A stretch of 64,000 bases of DNA, from NCBI RefSeq assembly GCF_900105415.1, contig NZ_FNSM01000001.1, positions 5,419,501 through 5,483,500 on the forward strand. The letters run 5' to 3'. Below the pieces are notes generated by a model. That model saw only the letters and a list, made by a program, of their open reading frames with translations. It had not been told where the DNA came from and did no database searches. A program made the position numbers and the translations under genes. This stretch comes from Streptomyces sp. TLI_105 (GTDB lineage: Bacteria; Actinomycetota; Actinomycetes; Streptomycetales; Streptomycetaceae). This document shows, one piece after another, positions 8,836-16,809 of the stretch (its first letter is position 1; every line of letters begins with the position of its first letter).

Positions 8836-11800
8836 TTACGGGGTGACCGCGCCGATCAGGACGCTGCCGGTGCCCGCCACGGTGCCGCGCGCATTGAGCA
8901 GCTGGACCTCGCCGAAGAACTGGCGTCCCTCGGGGGCCGCGCCGGCGACGACGACCTCGGCCGCCACCGGGGCGGAGGCGCCGTTGGCCAGGGTGACCGA
9001 CTTCGACTCGTCGACCTTCACGGTGCCGAGCGCGGACGAGTAGTACACGTCCTTGTAGTCGTACGTGGTGCCGCCCGCGGCCTGGACCGAGTAGCCGTCG
9101 ATGACGACGGTGTACGTGCCCGCGGCCGGCTTCACCAGGGAGACGGACTCCTCCGAGTCGCCGTCCGCCGACTGGCCGACGGTCTTGCCGTTCAGCGTGA
9201 CCGTGAGGTCGAGGTCGGCGGCCTTGTCGGAGGTGTTGCCGATGGCGATGTCGAGCCGCTCCACGCCCTCACCGATGGTGACGGTCTTCGTGTGCTTCTC
9301 GTGGTGCTGGATGGTCGGCGTCTCGCTCTTCTGCGAGCCGAGGGAGCCGCCCTTGAGCGTGCCGGTGAGGCCCGCGAAGCGGTTCGCGACCGTCCACTGG
9401 ACGGCGGCCGGGGTGCCGATCTTCGCCTCCGCGACCGTCTGCACGGCCGGGTCGAAGTCGACACCGAGGGCGGTGACGTTCAGCGTGTACGGGTTGTCCA
9501 GGTCCGGCGACGTGCGGCGGGACTCGACCTCGATCTCCCAGACGCCGGGCGTCGGGTTCGCGTAGGACCGCAGGTCCGGGCGGCAGGTGTTGGCCGGGTT
9601 GTAGTGCGGGTAGCACTGCGTGGTGGCGCTGTCCTCGATGCCCACGCCGTACGGGTGGATCGAGATGAACCGGGTCTGGCTCTTCTCCTTCAGACCGCCC
9701 AGCGCGACCTCCAGCGTCTTGGCGCCCTCGGGCACGGTGACGAAGTAGGACTTGCTGCTGTTGCGCTGCACCGAGCCGGTGGCGGAGAAGCCGTAGCCCG
9801 GGGCGACCAGGTCGTTCGCGACGACCGTGGTGGCGAGGATCTGCTTGTCGACGCCCTCGGTGCGCTCGTCGTCGGCCTCCAGGATGACGCTGTGCGCACC
9901 GGCGGTGGCGGCGCGGGCCTGGAGCCTGACGGTGACCGGCTTGTTCAGCGGCAGGTCGATCTCGTCGTCGCCGAGGATGCGGAAGGTGCCGTCGTTGTAC
10001 TTGAGGTCCAGCTCGTGCTCGATCGGCCGGTTCGGGCCGCTCGTGCGCGTGATGGTGACGTCGTAGACCTTCTTCTGGCCGACCTTGAGGCCGCCCTCGC
10101 GGTCGTACACGCCGGTGCCGGTGTGCGGGGCCGGGAAGATCACGGTGTCGACCGGGGCCTCGACCTTGTAGTCGTGGGCGGTGGCGCCGTCCTTGATCGA
10201 CTCCCAGGCCTCCTCGATGTCGATGAGGCCCGAGCCCTGCTCGTGCGCGGCGACACCGGGGATGCGCTTGGCGGTGGAGGTCAGCGCGGTCCGCAGGGTG
10301 AGCGGGGAGAGCGCGACGCCCTTCTGCTTCGCGGCCGAGATCAGCAGCGCGCTCGCGCCCGCCGCCTGCGGCGAGGACATCGAGGTGCCGTTGAGCATGC
10401 CGTAGCCGGCGGGCAGGGTGTAGCCCGACTCGGCGACGCCGGCGCCCGGCTGCCAGGTCGGGATGGTGTTCACGGCCGAGCCGGGGGCGGTGATGGTCGG
10501 GGTGAAGCCGCCGTCCTCACGCGGGCCGCGCGAGGAGAAGGGGAACATGGCGTACTTCTTCTCGACGGCCGAGCCGTAGTTGGCCGCCCAGGTCGACTGG
10601 GAGACGGCCGCGCCGACCGAGAGGACCTTGTCGGCCAGGCCGGGGTCGCCGATCGTGTTGATGCCGGGGCCCTCGTTGCCGGCCGAGATGACCAGCTGGA
10701 CGCCGTACTGGTCGATCAGGCGGGTGTAGAGGCGCGAGCGGACGTTGTCGCCGTCGTTCTGCTGCGGCAGGCCGCCGATCGACATGTTGACGATGTCGAC
10801 GCCGCGGTTGACGACGAGGTCCGTCATGCCCTCGGTGAGGGCGGTGTTGGTGCAGCCGCCGGACCAGGTGCACGCGCGCGCGGAGACGATCTTCGCGCCG
10901 GGCGCGGCGCCGTTCATCTTCCCGCCGAAGAGGCTGTGGGCAGCCGTGATGCCGGCGACGTGCGTGCCGTGGGAGGACTCGACGAGACCGATGTTGACGA
11001 AGTCGCGCTTCTGGCCGACCCAGGTTCCGCCCAGCGGGTCCATCGGGACGTCCTTGCGGATCTCCACGACGAACGGGGTGCGCTCGGCGACCTCGGTGGC
11101 CGGGTTGTCGGTACCGAAGTAACCGACCTGGTACCCGTCCTTGTACGGCTTCATCGGCGCGTTGTCCGTGAAGTCGTTGTTCTGGTCGGTGTCCACGCGG
11201 ACGGTGCCGGCGGCCGGGTCGTACAGCATGCCGAAGACGTCGGTGGTGTCGCCGTCCCGGTTGATGTCGCCCTTCGGGTCGCCGCCGGCGGTGGCCGCCT
11301 CGGAGAACCGGCTGAACTGGTACGAGCCCGCCGGGGCCGTCCAGCTCTGGGTGGCGGCGGTGAAGAGGGGACCGGTGACCGGGGTGACCTGGGCGCGCCA
11401 GGTGGCGTCGCCCTCGGTCAGCGGGTCGGTGGCGGTCACCCAGTCGACGATCTTGCGCTCGCCGGTGGTGGTCGTCTGCAGGGCCGGGTGGCCGAGGTCG
11501 ACGCCGGAGTCCAGGATGCCGATGGTCACGCCGCGGCCGTCGGCCTTGGGGTGCTCCTTGACGAAGTCGACCGCGCCCGTCTCGTACGAGGGGTTGTACG
11601 GGTTCTTCGCCGGGGTGTCCTTGCCCGGGGCGGGGTACGTCGTGGTGACGGTGGTGCCGGAGACGGCACCCGTCGCGGCGCCCGCGTCCGGCGTCGGGTC
11701 GTCCAGCGCGATCTCGGCCTGGAGGTCGACGGACTGGACGGAGGACAGCTGGGTGGCGGCCTTGATGGCGGCAGCGGCCTTGGCGGTCGGCAGGGTCGCG

Positions 11801-12156
11801 CGGACGTAGCCGAGCGCGTCCTGCTGCTTGCCGACCGAGGCGCCGGCGACGGCGTCGAGCTGGGCGGCGACCTGCTCGGTGGCACCGGGGACGGTGGCGA
11901 CGAGGACGGTGACGTTCTTCTCGCCGCTCGCCTGGGCCTCGGTGAGCCGCTGGGCGTCGATGGCGCCGAGCTTGTCGGCCGGGTTCGAGGACTTGACCGG
12001 GGGAGTGGCCGCCGAGTCGTCCGCGGCGAGCACGGGCGCGGCACCGGTCGCGACGAGCGCGGCGACGAGTCCGGCGGCGGCCGCGATGCGGGCCGCGCGT
12101 CTGGGCCCGTGCGTCGAGCTTCCGGATATGGAGCTCTGAGTTTCGGGGGTGGTCAT
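8836..12156 (-). CDS. Secreted subtilisin-like serine protease, S8 family (1106 aa)
   Basis: A twin-arginine-containing basic stretch (GPRRAARIAAAAGLVAALVATG) and a cleavage-like APVLAAD site near residue 45 mark a secretory signal. The S8 catalytic residues are Asp216 (ILDSGVDLGHP), His396 (SSHGTHVAGI), oxyanion Asn494 (SAGNEGPG) and Ser592 (GTSMSSPQAAG). The Asp-His interval of 180 residues is far larger than in subtilisin. It contains two acidic calcium-type loops (GDINRDGDTTD and DTDQNNDFTD). About 480 residues follow the catalytic domain and look like beta-sandwich modules (e.g. TPGVWEIEVESRRTS). No sortase signal or transmembrane anchor is visible at the C terminus (VLIGAVTP). It probably acts outside the cell. 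The gene is monocistronic. Confidence 0.92.
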   Translation of the reverse strand: MTTPETQSSISGSSTHGPRRAARIAAAAGLVAALVATGAAPVLAADDSAATPPVKSSNPADKLGAIDAQRLTEAQASGEKNVTVLVATVPGATEQVAAQLDAVAGASVGKQQDALGYVRATLPTAKAAAAIKAATQLSSVQSVDLQAEIALDDPTPDAGAATGAVSGTTVTTTYPAPGKDTPAKNPYNPSYETGAVDFVKEHPKADGRGVTIGILDSGVDLGHPALQTTTTGERKIVDWVTATDPLTEGDATWRAQVTPVTGPLFTAATQSWTAPAGSYQFSRFSEAATAGGDPKGDINRDGDTTDVFGMLYDPAAGTVRVDTDQNNDFTDNAPMKPYKDGYQVGYFGTDNPATEVAERTPFVVEIRKDVPMDPLGGTWVGQKRDFVNIGLVESSHGTHVAGITAAHSLFGGKMNGAAPGAKIVSARACTWSGGCTNTALTEGMTDLVVNRGVDIVNMSIGGLPQQNDGDNVRSRLYTRLIDQYGVQLVISAGNEGPGINTIGDPGLADKVLSVGAAVSQSTWAANYGSAVEKKYAMFPFSSRGPREDGGFTPTITAPGSAVNTIPTWQPGAGVAESGYTLPAGYGMLNGTSMSSPQAAGASALLISAAKQKGVALSPLTLRTALTSTAKRIPGVAAHEQGSGLIDIEEAWESIKDGATAHDYKVEAPVDTVIFPAPHTGTGVYDREGGLKVGQKKVYDVTITRTSGPNRPIEHELDLKYNDGTFRILGDDEIDLPLNKPVTVRLQARAATAGAHSVILEADDERTEGVDKQILATTVVANDLVAPGYGFSATGSVQRNSSKSYFVTVPEGAKTLEVALGGLKEKSQTRFISIHPYGVGIEDSATTQCYPHYNPANTCRPDLRSYANPTPGVWEIEVESRRTSPDLDNPYTLNVTALGVDFDPAVQTVAEAKIGTPAAVQWTVANRFAGLTGTLKGGSLGSQKSETPTIQHHEKHTKTVTIGEGVERLDIAIGNTSDKAADLDLTVTLNGKTVGQSADGDSEESVSLVKPAAGTYTVVIDGYSVQAAGGTTYDYKDVYYSSALGTVKVDESKSVTLANGASAPVAAEVVVAGAAPEGRQFFGEVQLLNARGTVAGTGSVLIGAVTP

Positions 12157-12311
12157 TTACATCCCTGTTGGTGAAAGGAGGGCGTCCGGATTCCGATACC
12201 GGATGACCGCTCAGCCTTTCGCAAATGACAGGGGTTTGGGGAGAGTTGCCCAGGGTCGGATTGCCGCCGCGGCGCAAACCCGCCAGCGCCGTGGACGCGC
12301 CACACGGGAGG

Positions 12312-12335
12312 AACTCGCCCGTACGGGGGCGAGTT
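12312..12335 (-). terminator. Terminator of the CGNR gene
   Basis: AACTCGCCC at 12312-12320 pairs with GGGCGAGTT at 12327-12335 over a 6-nt loop, 15 nt past the stop codon on the minus strand. Confidence 0.65.
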
Positions 12336-12350
12336 GCCTCGGTGCGGGGG

Positions 12351-12893
12351 TCAGCTCTCCTTGGTCCGGGCGTAGTGGCGGGAGGCCTTGGCGCGGTTGC
12401 CGCAGACCGCCATCGAGCACCAGCGGCGGGTGCCGTTCCGTGAGGTGTCGAAGAAGTGCAGGATGCAGGCCCCGTGGGCGCAGGCCCGGATCCGGTCGGG
12501 CGCCGTGCGCAGCAGGTCGAGGTAGTCGCGGGCGGCGGTCCAGCCGGGACCCCAGGCGAGGTCCGCGAACTCCGCCTCCTCGCCGGGGCCCTCGGCGGTG
12601 AGCGTGGCCCGGATGCGGCCGTGGCCGAGGACGGCGTCGACCCGCGCGGTGGCGGCGGGGTCGCCGGGGCGGTCGACGAGCGCGGCGAGCGCGTCCCGGG
12701 CGGCGAGGGTGTGCCGCAGGGTGGTCGCGTCGGCGGTGAACCGCTCGGCCAGGCCGTTGGTGGCGAGCCAGACGGCGAGGCCCTCGACCTCCGTCAGCAG
12801 GTCCTGGCGGACGCCCTCCTTGTTCCAGCGGGTGTTGAGCAGGTCGAGGGAGACGGGCTCGCCGGTGAGCGGCCGGGGGTCGATGGCGGTCAT
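12351..12893 (-). CDS. CGNR zinc-finger domain protein (180 aa)
   Basis: The C-terminal 45 residues carry the CGNR zinc finger: CAHGACILHFFDTSRNG followed by RRWCSMAVCGNRAKASRHYAR, with four cysteines and the name-giving Cys-Gly-Asn-Arg. The N-terminal ~120 residues match the helical stress-induced/ABATE-type domain that usually precedes it. Such proteins are thought to be transcriptional regulators, though targets are seldom known. ATG 12893 has GGAGG about 9 nt upstream; the GTG at 12902 abuts that site and is rejected. The gene is divergent from the glyoxalase-fold gene at 13024. Three GCTAACC half-sites lie between them, so the protein may control its neighbour. That is inference. Confidence 0.85.
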   Translation of the reverse strand: MTAIDPRPLTGEPVSLDLLNTRWNKEGVRQDLLTEVEGLAVWLATNGLAERFTADATTLRHTLAARDALAALVDRPGDPAATARVDAVLGHGRIRATLTAEGPGEEAEFADLAWGPGWTAARDYLDLLRTAPDRIRACAHGACILHFFDTSRNGTRRWCSMAVCGNRAKASRHYARTKES

Positions 12894-12914
12894 GGCGGAC
12901 ACCCTCCTCGGTGA

Positions 12915-12988
12915 GCTAACCCCTCAAGAGTACGTGAGCGGTTGACTCTCTTCACTGCTAACCCTTAATGTCGAAGTGAGAGGTTAGC
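12915..12988. promoter_or_regulatory. Divergent promoter region with three GCTAACC half-sites
   Basis: GCTAACCCCT lies at 12915-12924, GCTAACCCTT at 12957-12966, and the inverted GGTTAGC at 12982-12988. The last two form a dyad. A plausible promoter for the plus-strand gene, TTGACT at 12942-12947 and TAATGT at 12966-12971 with an 18-nt spacer, is overlapped by the second half-site. The first half-site lies close to the CGNR start, so one regulator could control both genes. Confidence 0.55.
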
Positions 12989-13023
12989 CAGCAGGGGCCG
13001 ACCGCACCGGAGAGGGAACCCTC

Positions 13024-13479
13024 ATGTCCACGATCGGCACACTCGCCACCCACCACGTCGGCCTCAACGTCACCGACCTCGGCCGCTCGCTCGCCTTCTA
13101 CGGCGACGTCCTCGGCTTCGAGGTCCTCGGCGAGGGCGAGGAGAAGGACAGTCGCTACGCCTTCCTCGGCCAGGACGGCCGCCTGGTCCTCACCCTCTGG
13201 CAGCAGGCCGAGGGCGCCTACGAGCCGGCCCGGCCCGGCCTCCACCACCTCGCCTTCGAGGCCGAGTCCATCGAGCACGTCCGCGCCGCCGAGGCCGTGC
13301 TCACCGCGCGCGGAGCCTCCTTCGCGTACGAGGGCGTCGTCGCCCACCGCGAGGGCGCGGCCTCCGGCGGCATCTTCTTCCACGACCCCGACGGCACCCG
13401 CCTGGAAATCTCGGTCCCGAAGGGCGCGGAGGGAGCCGAGGCCCCGTCGGAAACGGCCCCGACCTGCGGTTTCTTCTAA
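13024..13479 (+). CDS. VOC/glyoxalase-fold protein (151 aa)
   Basis: This is a vicinal-oxygen-chelate fold protein, with two beta-alpha-beta-beta-beta modules that bind a divalent metal. TLATHHVGLNVTDLGRSLAFYGDVLGFEVL opens the first module, and HHLAFEAESIEHVRAAEAVL and FFHDPDGTRLEIS form the second. Metal-ligand candidates are the early His (THHVGLN), the central His (LHHLAF) and Glu in LEIS. Members include glyoxalase I, extradiol dioxygenases and antibiotic-binding proteins, and the sequence does not say which this is. ATG 13024 has GAGAGGGAA upstream. Expression is likely controlled through the GCTAACC sites shared with the divergent CGNR gene. Confidence 0.85.
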   Translation: MSTIGTLATHHVGLNVTDLGRSLAFYGDVLGFEVLGEGEEKDSRYAFLGQDGRLVLTLWQQAEGAYEPARPGLHHLAFEAESIEHVRAAEAVLTARGASFAYEGVVAHREGAASGGIFFHDPDGTRLEISVPKGAEGAEAPSETAPTCGFF

Positions 13480-13487
13480 CAAGCCAG

Positions 13488-13580
13488 GGTGTGGGCGGGC
13501 ACACCCCGAACGCGCACCCGCGCCCAGGGCCCTTGCCCCGCACCCACCGATCCCGCACCCCGGGAGGTCCCGTGAACACC
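13488..13580 (+). repeat. Intergenic repeat copy with duplicated gene leader (copy 1)
   Basis: GGTGTGGGCGGGCACACC is followed by a GCG-rich stretch (CGAACGCGC, CGCGCCCAGGGCC, CCCACCGA, CCCGCACC), a GGAGG ribosome site and GTGAACACCGC. A clearly related stretch precedes the GTG of the gene at 14579. Compared with the copy at 14442, this one lacks the central hairpin. Confidence 0.7.
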
Positions 13581-14435
13581 GCGTACCACTCCGGCTCGCT
13601 GGCCGTGCAAGAACGGCTCGGCGTCCAAGACCTCGCCGCCCACGTAGGCCGCTCCATCACCGACGGCATACGCCCCATCGCCGCCGCCTTCCTGGAAGCC
13701 CAGCCGATGCTGATGATCGGCGCGGCGGACCAGGAGGGCCGCGTCTGGTCGAGCCTGCTCACCGGCGCACCCGGCTTCGCCCGGGCCACCGGCCCGCACA
13801 CGGTCTCGGTGGCCGCCGACCTCCCCGAGGGCACGCCCGACGGCGCTCCCGTCGGCACCCTCGCCCTCGACCCCCGCACCCGCCGCCGCATGCGCCTCAA
13901 CGGCACCGCCCGACGCAGCGGACGCGGCTTCACGATCGAGGCCGAGCAGGTCTTCTCCAACTGCCCCAAGTACCTCCAGAAGCGCGAGTGGTACGGCTCC
14001 GAGCCCGCCGGTCCCGAGGCGGGCGCCGCGCGGCACGGCGAGGCGCTCACCCCCGACCAGATGCGCCGGATCGGTGCCGCGGACACCTTCTTCGTCTCCA
14101 CCACCGCCCCCGACGGCGTCGACACCAGCCACCGCGGCGGGAACCCCGGCTTCGTCCGGGTCGACGCGCCGCGGGAGCTCAGCTGGCGCGACTACCCGGG
14201 CAACGCGATGTTCCTGACCCTGGGCAATCTGGAGTCGGACGGCCGCGCGGGGCTGCTCTTCCTCGACTGGGAGACGGGGCTGACCCTCCAGCTCACCGGC
14301 CTCGCGCACACCGAGTACGGCCCCGAGGGCCGCGTCACCCGCTTCCACGTGGACCGCACGACCGAAACCCCGGCGGCCAGCCCCCTGCGCTGGTCACCCC
14401 CGGAATACTCCCCGTCGAACCCGCCCGCCCCCTGA
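13572..14435 (+). CDS. Pyridoxamine 5'-phosphate oxidase-fold protein (287 aa)
   Basis: The protein has the split beta-barrel flavin-binding fold of the PNPOx superfamily: MLMIGAADQEGRVWSSLLTG near residues 42-62, GTLALDPRTRRRMRLNGTARR in the middle, and in the second half DTFFVSTTAPDGVDTSHRGGNPGFVRV and DYPGNAMFLTLGNLESDGRAGLLFLDWETG. Such larger two-part members are uncharacterised or bind FMN, heme or F420, so the reaction is unknown. GTG 13572 is chosen for the GGGAGG site at 13562-13567; the longer frame from 13491 lies in repetitive intergenic DNA. Its upstream 85 bp are duplicated before the next gene. Confidence 0.82.
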   Translation: MNTAYHSGSLAVQERLGVQDLAAHVGRSITDGIRPIAAAFLEAQPMLMIGAADQEGRVWSSLLTGAPGFARATGPHTVSVAADLPEGTPDGAPVGTLALDPRTRRRMRLNGTARRSGRGFTIEAEQVFSNCPKYLQKREWYGSEPAGPEAGAARHGEALTPDQMRRIGAADTFFVSTTAPDGVDTSHRGGNPGFVRVDAPRELSWRDYPGNAMFLTLGNLESDGRAGLLFLDWETGLTLQLTGLAHTEYGPEGRVTRFHVDRTTETPAASPLRWSPPEYSPSNPPAP

Positions 14436-14441
14436 CCCCGC

Positions 14442-14581
14442 TGTGGGCATGTGTTCCGCGTGGGGTCCCCCTCTGGACGAAGTCCCAGGGGGAGGGGCGG
14501 GTGGGCACGACGCCGAACGCGCCCCCCGCGCCCAGGGCCGCCCCCACGCCCACCGACCCCGCACCGAACGGAGGCCCGGTG
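14442..14581 (+). repeat. Intergenic repeat copy with duplicated gene leader (copy 2)
   Basis: TGTGGGCATGTGTTCCGCG opens the element and GGGTGGGCACGACG closes it. Between them is a hairpin (TCCCCCTCTGG with CCCAGGGGGA). The following CCGAACGCGC, CGCGCCCAGGGCC, CCCACCGACCCCGCACC, GGAGG, GTGACCACCGC order parallels that before the gene at 13572. It occupies the whole 143-bp gap between the two genes. Confidence 0.7.
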
Positions 14582-15073
14582 ACCACCGCCCCGCCCCGCC
14601 CCACGGCACCACCTCGCCCCCGGCCGAGGACCGCGCTCACCTCGACCGGCGCCAGCGTCGCCGCCCTCCTCCTCCTGGTAGCCGTCGGCACCCTCCTCCG
14701 CCAGCCCCTCCTCATCCCGCCCCTCGCCGCCAGCATGGCGCTCGTGGCCGGCGCCCCCGACCTGCCGCTCTCCCAGCCGCGCTCGGTCGTCGGCGGCCAA
14801 CTGCTCTCGGCCCTCACCGGCTTCGCGGTCCTCACCGTCGCCGGGCCGGGCCTGTGGAGCGCGGCCGTCGCGGGCGGTCTCGCCCTCGGCGTGATGATGC
14901 TCGCCCGTACCCCGCACTCGCCCGCCGCGGCCACGGCCGTCATCGTCGCCCTCCAGGACCCGCCCTTCCGGTCGTTTCTCGGCCTTCTCGCCCTCGCCTC
15001 CCTCCTCCTGGTCGCCGTCGGTCTCGGCGCGGGCCGTGCCACGGGGCGGACGTATCCCGTCTACTGGTTCTAA
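14579..15073 (+). CDS. HPP-family membrane protein (164 aa)
   Basis: Four transmembrane helices and the segments LIPPLAASMALVAGAPDLPLSQPRSVVGG and RTPHSPAAATAVIVALQD identify the HPP family. This is a small membrane family whose plant and cyanobacterial members take part in nitrite transport. The signature His-Pro-Pro is His-Ser-Pro here. GTG 14579 follows a GGAGG site at 14570-14574. The proline-rich N terminus of ~25 residues is probably cytosolic. The gene ends 9 bp before the Nudix gene, and its stop codon overlaps that gene's likely -10 box. Function in Streptomyces is not known. Confidence 0.78.
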   Translation: MTTAPPRPTAPPRPRPRTALTSTGASVAALLLLVAVGTLLRQPLLIPPLAASMALVAGAPDLPLSQPRSVVGGQLLSALTGFAVLTVAGPGLWSAAVAGGLALGVMMLARTPHSPAAATAVIVALQDPPFRSFLGLLALASLLLVAVGLGAGRATGRTYPVYWF

Positions 15074-15076
15074 CCT
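15071..15076 (+). promoter_or_regulatory. Possible leaderless -10 (TAACCT) of the Nudix gene
   Basis: TAACCT overlaps the stop codon of the preceding gene and ends 6 nt before ATG 15083. This fits a leaderless transcript and explains the missing ribosome site. Confidence 0.4.
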
Positions 15077-15082
15077 CTTTGC

Positions 15083-15550
15083 ATGCAGCAGGAGTTGAGG
15101 GTGGCGGCCTACGCCGTGTGTGTCCGCGACGGCGAGGTGCTCCTCGCCCGCTGGGTCGCGAAGGACGGCACCAAGAGGTGGACCCTGCCGGGCGGCGGCA
15201 TGGACCACGGTGAGGATCCCGTCCACACCGTCGTCCGTGAGGTCGAGGAGGAGACGGGCTATCTGACCGAGCCGACCGTCCTCCTCGGCATCGACTCCAT
15301 CCGGCGCTCCTGGCTCCGCCGGCTCGGCGGCCCCGGTGACTGGCAGGGCCTGCGGATCATCTACGAGGCGCGGATCACCGGCGGCGCCCTGCGGAACGAG
15401 GAGGACGGCTCCACGGACCTCGCCGCCTGGCACCCGCTCGACTCCGTGTCCTCCCTCACCCGCGTCGAACTCGTCGACATCGGCCTCCAGCTCTGGCGCG
15501 ACCGGCCGCCCGTCGGGCGCTCGCACCTCACGGAGCACGAGAACGGCTGA
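15083..15550 (+). CDS. Nudix hydrolase (155 aa)
   Basis: The Nudix box is complete: G-G-MDHGE at the start, then DPVHTVV and REVEEETG, matching Gx5Ex7REUxEExGU. It coordinates magnesium for cleavage of a nucleoside-diphosphate-linked substrate. The domain fills nearly the whole protein, the normal size for a single-domain hydrolase. The substrate (oxidised nucleotide, ADP-ribose or other) cannot be read from sequence. ATG 15083 fits the leaderless -10 just upstream. An internal GTG at 15101 has an AGGAG 6 nt before it and is an alternative start. Confidence 0.88.
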   Translation: MQQELRVAAYAVCVRDGEVLLARWVAKDGTKRWTLPGGGMDHGEDPVHTVVREVEEETGYLTEPTVLLGIDSIRRSWLRRLGGPGDWQGLRIIYEARITGGALRNEEDGSTDLAAWHPLDSVSSLTRVELVDIGLQLWRDRPPVGRSHLTEHENG

Positions 15551-15642
15551 AAGACGCTCAACCACCGAAGACGCGATCAACCCCCGCCCACCTCCCGGGG
15601 TCCCTCCCCCCGACCGCAGCACAACGATCAGGGGAGCCCCGC

Positions 15643-16806
15643 ATGTCAGCCGCACGTACCGTCGTCGCCGCCACCCTCGTGGCAGGTCTCGCCGCCGCCA
15701 CCCTCGCCGCCCCCGCCCTCGCCGCGCAGGCGCCGGCCCCGGCGCACCGGCAGGACCACGCGGCCACCCAGCAGGCCCTGGACGCAGCCGTCGCCGACGG
15801 CGTGCCCGGCGCCGTCGCCCAGGCCCGCGACGGACGCGACCGCTGGACCGGCACCGCCGGCGAGCGCAAGGGCAATGACCGCTACCGGGTCGGCTCCATC
15901 ACCAAGACGTTCACCGCCACCGTCCTCCTCCAGCTCCAGGCGGAGGGCCGCATCGACCTCGACGACCCGGTCGAGAAGTGGCTTCCCGGCGTCGTCCGGG
16001 GCAACGGCCACGACGGCCGGAAGATCACCGTCCGCCAGCTGCTCAACCACACCAGCGGCATCTACAGCTACACCGAGGACCCCGCCTTCCAGGAGAAGGT
16101 CTTCGGTCCCGGGTTCCTGGAGCACCGCTACGACACCTGGACCCCGCGGCAGCTCGTCTCCGTCGCCATGGCCCACGAGCCGGACTTCGCGCCCGGCAGC
16201 GGCTGGAACTACTCCAACACCAACTTCGTCCTCGCCGGCATGGTGATCGAGAAGGTCACCGGCCGCCCGTACGGCAAGGCCGTCGAGAACCGGATCATCA
16301 AGCCGCTCAAGCTCCGCGCCACCACCGTCCCCGGGACCCGCTCGGCCATGCCGGAGCCCAGCAGCCCGGCGTACTCCAAGCTCTCCCGGGACGTGAACGC
16401 CCCCGTCCACGAGGTCTCCGACCTCAACCCGAGCATCGCGGGCGCGGCCGGCGAGATCATCTCCGACTCCCGCGACCTGCAGACCTTCTACAGCGCCCTG
16501 CTCAAGGGCCGGCTCCTCACCAAGGGAGGGCTGAAGGAGATGACCACCACGGTCCCGATCTCCCCCGACTACCCGAACGTCGGCTACGGCCTCGGCCTGA
16601 TGAAGGACAAGCTGAGCTGCGGAGTGGAGATCTGGGGCCACGGCGGCGGCATCCACGGCTCCTCCTCCCTGGCCCAGGTGACCCGCGACGGCGAGCACTC
16701 CCTGGCCGGCAACTTCAACGCCGACTGGGCGGGCAGCGCCCAGAAGGTCATCGAGGCCGAGTTCTGCGGCACGGCCCCGAAGGAGCAGTCGTCCCCGAGC
16801 GAGTAG
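15643..16806 (+). CDS. Secreted serine hydrolase, beta-lactamase / D-Ala-D-Ala carboxypeptidase class (387 aa)
   Basis: A signal peptide (ARTVVAATLVAGLAAATLAAPALA, cleavage after ALA near residue 28) directs export. Active-site motifs of the penicillin-binding/class C beta-lactamase fold are present: S85-x-x-K88 in GSITKTF, Y190-S-N192 in NYSNTN, and H333-G-G in WGHGGGIHG. Relatives hydrolyse D-Ala-D-Ala or D-amino-acid peptides, and some are esterases; the substrate is undetermined. A GGGGAG ribosome site precedes ATG 15643. The gene converges with the next one, leaving 3 bp between stop codons and no visible terminator. Confidence 0.9.
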   Translation: MSAARTVVAATLVAGLAAATLAAPALAAQAPAPAHRQDHAATQQALDAAVADGVPGAVAQARDGRDRWTGTAGERKGNDRYRVGSITKTFTATVLLQLQAEGRIDLDDPVEKWLPGVVRGNGHDGRKITVRQLLNHTSGIYSYTEDPAFQEKVFGPGFLEHRYDTWTPRQLVSVAMAHEPDFAPGSGWNYSNTNFVLAGMVIEKVTGRPYGKAVENRIIKPLKLRATTVPGTRSAMPEPSSPAYSKLSRDVNAPVHEVSDLNPSIAGAAGEIISDSRDLQTFYSALLKGRLLTKGGLKEMTTTVPISPDYPNVGYGLGLMKDKLSCGVEIWGHGGGIHGSSSLAQVTRDGEHSLAGNFNADWAGSAQKVIEAEFCGTAPKEQSSPSE

Positions 16807-16809
16807 CGC

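Noticed and set aside
12894..12902. GTG 12902 as the start of the CGNR gene
   Set aside because: It touches the GGAGG ribosome site; ATG 12893 has proper spacing.
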